A stretch of 64,000 bases of DNA, from the NCBI RefSeq assembly GCF_036250695.1, contig NZ_CP109427.1, positions 2,542,001-2,606,000 of the forward strand, read 5' to 3'. The translations under genes and the position numbers were made by a program. Each line of letters begins with the position of its first letter. Positions within the stretch are counted from its first letter, which is position 1. This document shows positions 60,420 to 64,000 of the stretch, piece after piece. The notes beneath the pieces were generated by a model. That model did not search any database and was not told the origin of the DNA. It saw only the letters and a program-made list of their open reading frames with translations. This stretch comes from Streptomyces sp. NBC_01497. GTDB lineage: Bacteria > Actinomycetota > Actinomycetes > Streptomycetales > Streptomycetaceae.

Positions 60420-61490
60420 ATGCCGCCCGTCTTCGCCCACGGCCGCCTGCGCCTGTACCTGCTGAAGCTCCTCGACGAGGCACCGCGCCACGGGTACGAG
60501 GTGATCAGACTGCTGGAGGAGCGCTTCCAGGGCCTGTACGCGCCCTCGGCCGGCACCGTCTACCCGCGCCTGGCGAAGCTGGAGTCCGAAGGGCTCGTCA
60601 CGCACGCCACCGAGGGCGGCCGCAAGGTCTACTCGATCACGGACGCGGGCCGCGCCGAGCTGGCGGGCCGCAGCGGCGAGCTGGCCGAACTGGAGCTGGA
60701 GATCCGCGAGTCGGTCTCCGAACTGGCGGCGGAGATCCGCGAGGACGTGCGGGGCGCGGCGGGCCGGCTGCGCAACGAGATGCGCGCGGCGACGAAGGCC
60801 TCGCGTGACGACGCGCCGCCTCCCGGGGCGGACGCCGGCGGCGCCGGACCGGGCGCCGAGCAGGAGGCGTGGCGCACGACGCGCGAGGAGATGCGGCGCG
60901 CGAAGCAGGAGTGGAAGGAACAGGCGCGCCGGGCGAAGGACGAGTCGCGCAGGGCACGCGAGGAGGCCCAGCGGGCCCGCCGGCAGGCGAAGGAGGCGCA
61001 GGAGTTCGCGCGCGACGAGGTCCTGCGGGTGGCCCGGCAGGTACAGGACCAGGTGCAGGTGCACTTCGCACGGGGCGACTGGCCCACGGGCGTACGGGAG
61101 GGCCTGTCGGAGCTCGCCGGCCAGTTGGGCGGCCTCGCGAAGGGCGGCTGGCCCTCGCACGGCGTCCCGCACGAGCCGGCGGACCGGCACGACCCGGCGG
61201 ACGAGGCGACCGGCCCCGCCGGCACCGGCCCGTCGCACCGGCCGCGAGCGGCGGCGGACACGGCCACGGACAGCGCCCCCGAGTGGGCCGCCGACACCCC
61301 GTCGACGGACAACCCGGAGCGCGACCTGGAACGCCTGCTCGACCGCTTCCGCGACGACGTGCGCGACGCGGCCCGCGACCAGGGTGTGACGGCGCCCCAG
61401 CTCGGCGAGATCCGCCGCCACCTCTCCACGGCGGCGGCCCATGTCACCGCGCTCCTGCACACCGGCGGCAGGCAGGAGCCGGGCGCCTGA
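60420..61490 (+). CDS. PadR-family regulator with long coiled-coil extension
   Basis: 356 residues, far longer than the usual 110-180. N-terminal winged HTH (5-80): L-Y-L-L-K-L-L-D-E-A-P-R-H-G-Y-E-V-I-R-L-L-E, then A-G-T-V-Y-P-R-L-A-K-L-E, G-R-K-V-Y-S-I-T-D-A-G-R. From 85 to 215 it is highly charged coiled coil (E-E-M-R-R-A-K-Q-E-W-K-E-Q-A-R-R), then a His/Asp-rich linker and a helical end. Separated from the DUF4097 stop by one base. It should repress the operon at the upstream palindrome. Confidence 0.9.
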   Translation: MPPVFAHGRLRLYLLKLLDEAPRHGYEVIRLLEERFQGLYAPSAGTVYPRLAKLESEGLVTHATEGGRKVYSITDAGRAELAGRSGELAELELEIRESVSELAAEIREDVRGAAGRLRNEMRAATKASRDDAPPPGADAGGAGPGAEQEAWRTTREEMRRAKQEWKEQARRAKDESRRAREEAQRARRQAKEAQEFARDEVLRVARQVQDQVQVHFARGDWPTGVREGLSELAGQLGGLAKGGWPSHGVPHEPADRHDPADEATGPAGTGPSHRPRAAADTATDSAPEWAADTPSTDNPERDLERLLDRFRDDVRDAARDQGVTAPQLGEIRRHLSTAAAHVTALLHTGGRQEPGA

Positions 61491-61814
61491 CGGGCTCGCA
61501 CCCACCACCGGAGCCGCGACCCCGGGGGCTGGTCGGGGGCGGTAGGCCGCGCGTCGGGAGCGAGACGTCGATCGTCCGGTACGCGGGCATGCGGGCATGC
61601 GGGCATGCGATGACGCAGGTACGCGGGCATGCGGCCACGACATCGTCGGGCCGGGCGGTCCAGGCCGGGCTGGTGGAGACGCGCGGCCGGGACCGGGGCC
61701 CGTGACGCGGCGTAAGGGACCGGTGCCCAGCGGCCGGCGCGCCGGCCCCGCTGTCCGGGAGCCGGGAGCCGAAGGTCCGGCGCCCGGCGGCAGCGGTGTC
61801 ACTCCCCCGGGACC
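61491..61814. repeat. 324-bp gap with a GCGGGCAT direct repeat
   Basis: No gene is seen. At 61581-61607 the octamer CGGGCATG repeats three times in a row, and again near 61622-61632. CATGC in each unit makes short palindromes. The stretch before and after is featureless G+C. Confidence 0.65.
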
Positions 61815-62477
61815 TCACTCCCCGGGAACGTAGTCCCGTACGGCGGCGGCCACGCGCGCCACGGCGACCTCGTCGGGCGCTACCCAGTCCTGGAAGTACC
61901 GGTCCAGTACCCGGTCGGCGAAGTCCTCCGCGTACCGCGCCGGTACACCCGTCGACTCCAGGAACCAGGCCAGCGGGTGCCCACAGGAGTGCACCCAGGT
62001 GTCGGCGGACCCGGCCCTCGCGCGCTCCGCGACCTTCGCCACCAGGGGTGCGACGCCCCGCTCGCGGCAGCGTCTGACCTCCTCGTCGTCGGCGCCGTCG
62101 GGAGGCGCGAACCCGGCGTAGAGGCCGGCCAGTTCCTCCAGCCAGTCACGCCACTGGAGCAGTCCGGCGGTGTACCGCCGCACCTGGCCGTCCAGGTCCG
62201 TGCCGGCCGGCGGGAGGTCCCGCAGGATGGCCCCCTGGTCCTCGCTGTCCCCCTCGCCCTCCGCCTCGGCGGGCCACCACGCTGCCCAGTGCCCGTAGCG
62301 CTCGACGACCGCGCGGGGGAAGGCGTCGGGGTCCGCCTCCGCGCCCTGCTCCGCCTCGGCCTCGGAGACCGCGAGGTACATCGCCCGCACCTCGTCGGGC
62401 GCGGCCTCCCGGTCGAAGGGGTGCCGGGCGGGATCCATCCGGGACCAGTAGGGCTCGTGAAGAAAGCGGTCGGGCAT
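61815..62477 (-). CDS. Acidic conserved hypothetical protein
   Basis: 220 residues, strongly acidic. The sequence is all-helical: Y-W-S-R-M-D-P, W-A-A-W-W-P-A-E, W-R-D-W-L-E-E-L-A-G-L-Y, V-H-S-C-G-H-P-L-A-W, A-D-R-V-L-D-R-Y-F. No family recognised. Two H/C residues (H-S-C-G-H) could bind metal. The start ATG 62477 has a weak ribosome site. Unlinked to neighbours as far as I can tell, though it lies 61 bp downstream of the Clp-N gene on the same strand. Confidence 0.7.
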   Translation of the reverse strand: MPDRFLHEPYWSRMDPARHPFDREAAPDEVRAMYLAVSEAEAEQGAEADPDAFPRAVVERYGHWAAWWPAEAEGEGDSEDQGAILRDLPPAGTDLDGQVRRYTAGLLQWRDWLEELAGLYAGFAPPDGADDEEVRRCRERGVAPLVAKVAERARAGSADTWVHSCGHPLAWFLESTGVPARYAEDFADRVLDRYFQDWVAPDEVAVARVAAAVRDYVPGE

Positions 62478-62538
62478 GGTGCTCCGTTCGTCTCGTTCTC
62501 TCGTCCCGTTCCCCCGCGCCGCGGGCGCGGCCCACCTG

Positions 62539-63105
62539 TCAGGCCGCTCCGGCCGCCGCCCGGCGTTCGGCCAGGGCCTGCTGCAGGGCCCCGTGGGTCG
62601 CGCCGTGGTCGGCCAGCACTTCGGCCGCGACCCCCGGACGGGCCGTCAGCGCCAGCAGGATGTACACGTCGGGGATGGTCCTGTCCTTGTGGGCCAGGGC
62701 GATCCGCAGGGACCGTTCGAGGACCGACTTCGCCTCACGGGAGAACGCGCGGTGGCCGCTTCGCCACCGCTTCGACGTCACGTCGCCCTGGAGCACGCCC
62801 TCCCCGTGCGCCGCCTCGACGCGGCCGACGATCTCCGCCACGTCGATGCCGAGGCCGGCGAGGGCCTCGGCGTCCGCGCGAGTCAGGCCCGCGCGCCGGT
62901 GCGCCTCGCCCAGTCCGCGTTCGACCGACGCGCGCCGGGCGGTGACGCCGAGGACGGCGAGGAGGTCCGCGGCGCCCGTACCGCGCTGATCCAGCAGGGC
63001 GAGCAGCAGGTGTTCCTCGGTCACCGTGTCCGCCGACCGGAGCGCCGCGTGCCGCGTCGCCTCCGCCACCACGCGGCGCGCGTCCGGGGTGAAGCGTTCG
63101 AACAT
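62539..63105 (-). CDS. Clp N-domain protein (ClpC-like N-terminal repeat)
   Basis: 188 residues containing two Clp_N repeats (M-F-E-R-F-T-P-D-A-R-R-V-V-A-E-A, T-V-T-E-E-H-L-L-L-A-L-L; then S-R-E-A-K-S-V-L-E-R-S-L-R-I-A-L). It lacks ATPase modules, so it is not a protease subunit by itself; it may bind ClpC substrates or adaptors. The start ATG 63105 overlaps the stop of the HTH gene by one base (TGATG). In Streptomyces such proteins commonly follow a small HTH regulator as here. Confidence 0.88.
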   Translation of the reverse strand: MFERFTPDARRVVAEATRHAALRSADTVTEEHLLLALLDQRGTGAADLLAVLGVTARRASVERGLGEAHRRAGLTRADAEALAGLGIDVAEIVGRVEAAHGEGVLQGDVTSKRWRSGHRAFSREAKSVLERSLRIALAHKDRTIPDVYILLALTARPGVAAEVLADHGATHGALQQALAERRAAAGAA

Positions 63106-63314
63106 CACTGCCTCCCGTGCTTCTTGTGTGCCGCCTGGCGGCTCACGCCCAGTTCGTCCGCGATCTCCTGCCACGACCAGCCCTGGCCACGGGCTCCGCG
63201 CACCTGTACGGCTTCCAGTTGTTCGAGCAGCCGCCGCAGCGCGGCGACGGCCCGCAGTCCGATCCGTGGGTCCCGGTCACCCGCTCGGGCGGCCAGGTCT
63301 GTCGCCTCCGTCAT
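63105..63314 (-). CDS. Small HTH protein upstream of Clp-N gene
   Basis: 69 residues. Helix-turn-helix in the second half: W-Q-E-I-A-D-E-L-G-V-S-R-Q-A-A-H-K-K-H-G-R-Q. The first half is an amphipathic helix (R-A-V-A-A-L-R-R-L-L-E-Q-L-E). It is likely a transcriptional regulator of its own operon, since two operator copies lie immediately upstream. ATG 63314 follows a GACAG-rich region with no usual ribosome site. A longer frame starts at 63434 but its composition is Arg/Ala noise. Confidence 0.8.
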   Translation of the reverse strand: MTEATDLAARAGDRDPRIGLRAVAALRRLLEQLEAVQVRGARGQGWSWQEIADELGVSRQAAHKKHGRQ

Positions 63315-63316
63315 GT

Positions 63317-63361
63317 CTGTCAATGTACGTTGACAGAACGCGGCCGTCAACCAACATTGAC
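63317..63361. promoter_or_regulatory. Twin operators of the HTH/Clp-N operon
   Basis: CTGTCAA-N6-TTGACAG at 63317-63336 is a perfect palindrome. GTCAA-N6-TTGAC recurs at 63346-63361, centre to centre 27 bp. Each contains a TTGAC that could also be a -35 element. They sit directly before the HTH gene's ATG, so they are probably its autoregulatory site. Confidence 0.8.
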
Positions 63362-63451
63362 AGGCGGGGAGTGCGGGCGACCACCCGCGTCGGACGGCCG
63401 CCGCGCATACGGGCGCCGCGCGGGCCGCCTTCACGTCAGACCGTCACATCG

Positions 63452-64000
63452 TCACATCGTCAGGACGATCTTCCCGAACAGGTTCCCGGCCTCCATCCGC
63501 TCGAACGCCTCGCGCGCCCGGCCCACCGGCAGGATGTCGTCGATCACCGGCCGGACGCCGGCCGTCGCACAGAACGACAGCAGGTCCTCCAGTTCGTCAC
63601 GCGAGCCCATGGTCGAGCCGACGACCTTGAGTTCGAGGAAGAAGATCCGGGTCAGCTCCGCGTTCGCCGGCCGGTCGCCGCTCGTCGCGCCGGAGATCAC
63701 CACCGTGCCGCCGGGCCGGAGCGACTTGACGGAGTGCGACCAGGTGGCGGCGCCCACCGTCTCGATCACCGCGTCGACCCGCTGCGGCAGCCGCGCGCCC
63801 GGCTCGAAGGCCTCCACCGCGCCCAGTTCGACGGCCCGCCGCCGCTTCGCCGCGTCCCGGCTCGTCGCGTACACCCGCAGCCCGGCCGCGCTGCCGAGTA
63901 CCACGCACGCGGTGGCGACGCCGCCGCCCGCACCCTGCACGAGCACCGAATCCCCGGGCCGTACCCCAGCGTTGGTGAACAGCATCCGGTACGCGGTGAG
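63452..64000 (-). CDS. Zinc-type alcohol dehydrogenase / quinone oxidoreductase, C-terminal part
   Basis: 183 residues remain; the N-terminal catalytic part lies beyond the window. Rossmann nucleotide-binding loop V-L-V-Q-G-A-G-G-G-V-A-T-A-C-V-V-L, then Y-A-T-S-R-D, V-D-A-V-I-E-T-V-G, G-G-T-V-V-I-S-G-A-T and the family ending A-R-E-A-F-E-R-M-E-A-G-N-L-F-G-K-I-V-L. A medium-chain NAD(P)-dependent reductase; the glycine pattern G-x-G-G-x-x fits NADPH use in the quinone-reductase branch. Substrate unknown. Confidence 0.9.
   Translation of the reverse strand, partial: LTAYRMLFTNAGVRPGDSVLVQGAGGGVATACVVLGSAAGLRVYATSRDAAKRRRAVELGAVEAFEPGARLPQRVDAVIETVGAATWSHSVKSLRPGGTVVISGATSGDRPANAELTRIFFLELKVVGSTMGSRDELEDLLSFCATAGVRPVIDDILPVGRAREAFERMEAGNLFGKIVLTM

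Overview
The window is about 72-75% G+C by eye, has strongly GC-biased third codon positions, many GTG starts and start/stop overlaps, and carries families typical of Streptomyces: a conservon (cvnABCD), SAV_2336-type, FxSxx-COOH, DUF6083, DUF6104 and DUF4097/PadR genes. It is almost certainly a chromosomal segment of a Streptomyces or close relative. The runs ku-ligD(pol), FtsW/PBP, lon and the two-component pair plus kgd resemble the conserved chromosome core of that genus. One tRNA gene, Arg(CCG), is present. I saw no rRNA, IS element, phage module or CRISPR array.

Layout. 1-5.4 kb: end of an amino-acid permease, a secreted S15 X-Pro peptidase, a DUF2255 protein and a membrane SpoIIE-type phosphatase. 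5.4-8.0 kb: a patch of small orphan genes (Cys-rich protein, membrane protein, DUF6083 protein with a TTA codon) ending at tRNA-Arg. 8.1-12.2 kb: divergent ku and ligD polymerase, a NERD-like protein, a zinc-ribbon protein and a secreted SH3 protein. 12.3-20.5 kb: FtsW/RodA with a class B PBP behind a long inverted repeat, an amidase, an ADP-ribosylglycohydrolase, and an AurF-like N-oxygenase with a TetR regulator. 21-29 kb: an NlpC/P60-like protein lacking its catalytic cysteine, a StyA-like flavoprotein and a complete conservon. 29.4-34.4 kb: a PP2C-like protein, MarR, a GH25 muramidase, an RsbW-like kinase and two UTRA regulators in tandem. 34.5-44.7 kb: lon with a HAIR-type operator, a spermidine-synthase-like protein, a two-component system and the giant 2-oxoglutarate decarboxylase/dehydrogenase.

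44.8-58.9 kb is the most interesting stretch: eight consecutive minus-strand genes. In transcription order they are a Trypco1-like protein, a trypsin/VMAP protein, a MoxR ATPase and a vWA/SAV_2336/TPR protein, then FxsA precursor peptide, FxsB radical SAM/SPASM enzyme, an HExxH protein and FxsT (TIR-like/NTPase/TPR). The first four match the vWA-MoxR-VMAP conflict-system architecture; the last four are an FxSxx-COOH RiPP system. They are separated only by 433 bp holding a 35-bp tandem repeat, so they may work as one sensor/effector-peptide system (inference).

58.9-64 kb: DUF6104, a DUF4097-PadR operon with a palindromic operator, an uncharacterised acidic protein, an HTH/Clp-N pair behind twin operators, and the end of a zinc-type alcohol dehydrogenase. 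Several intergenic gaps hold short GC-rich tandem repeats.
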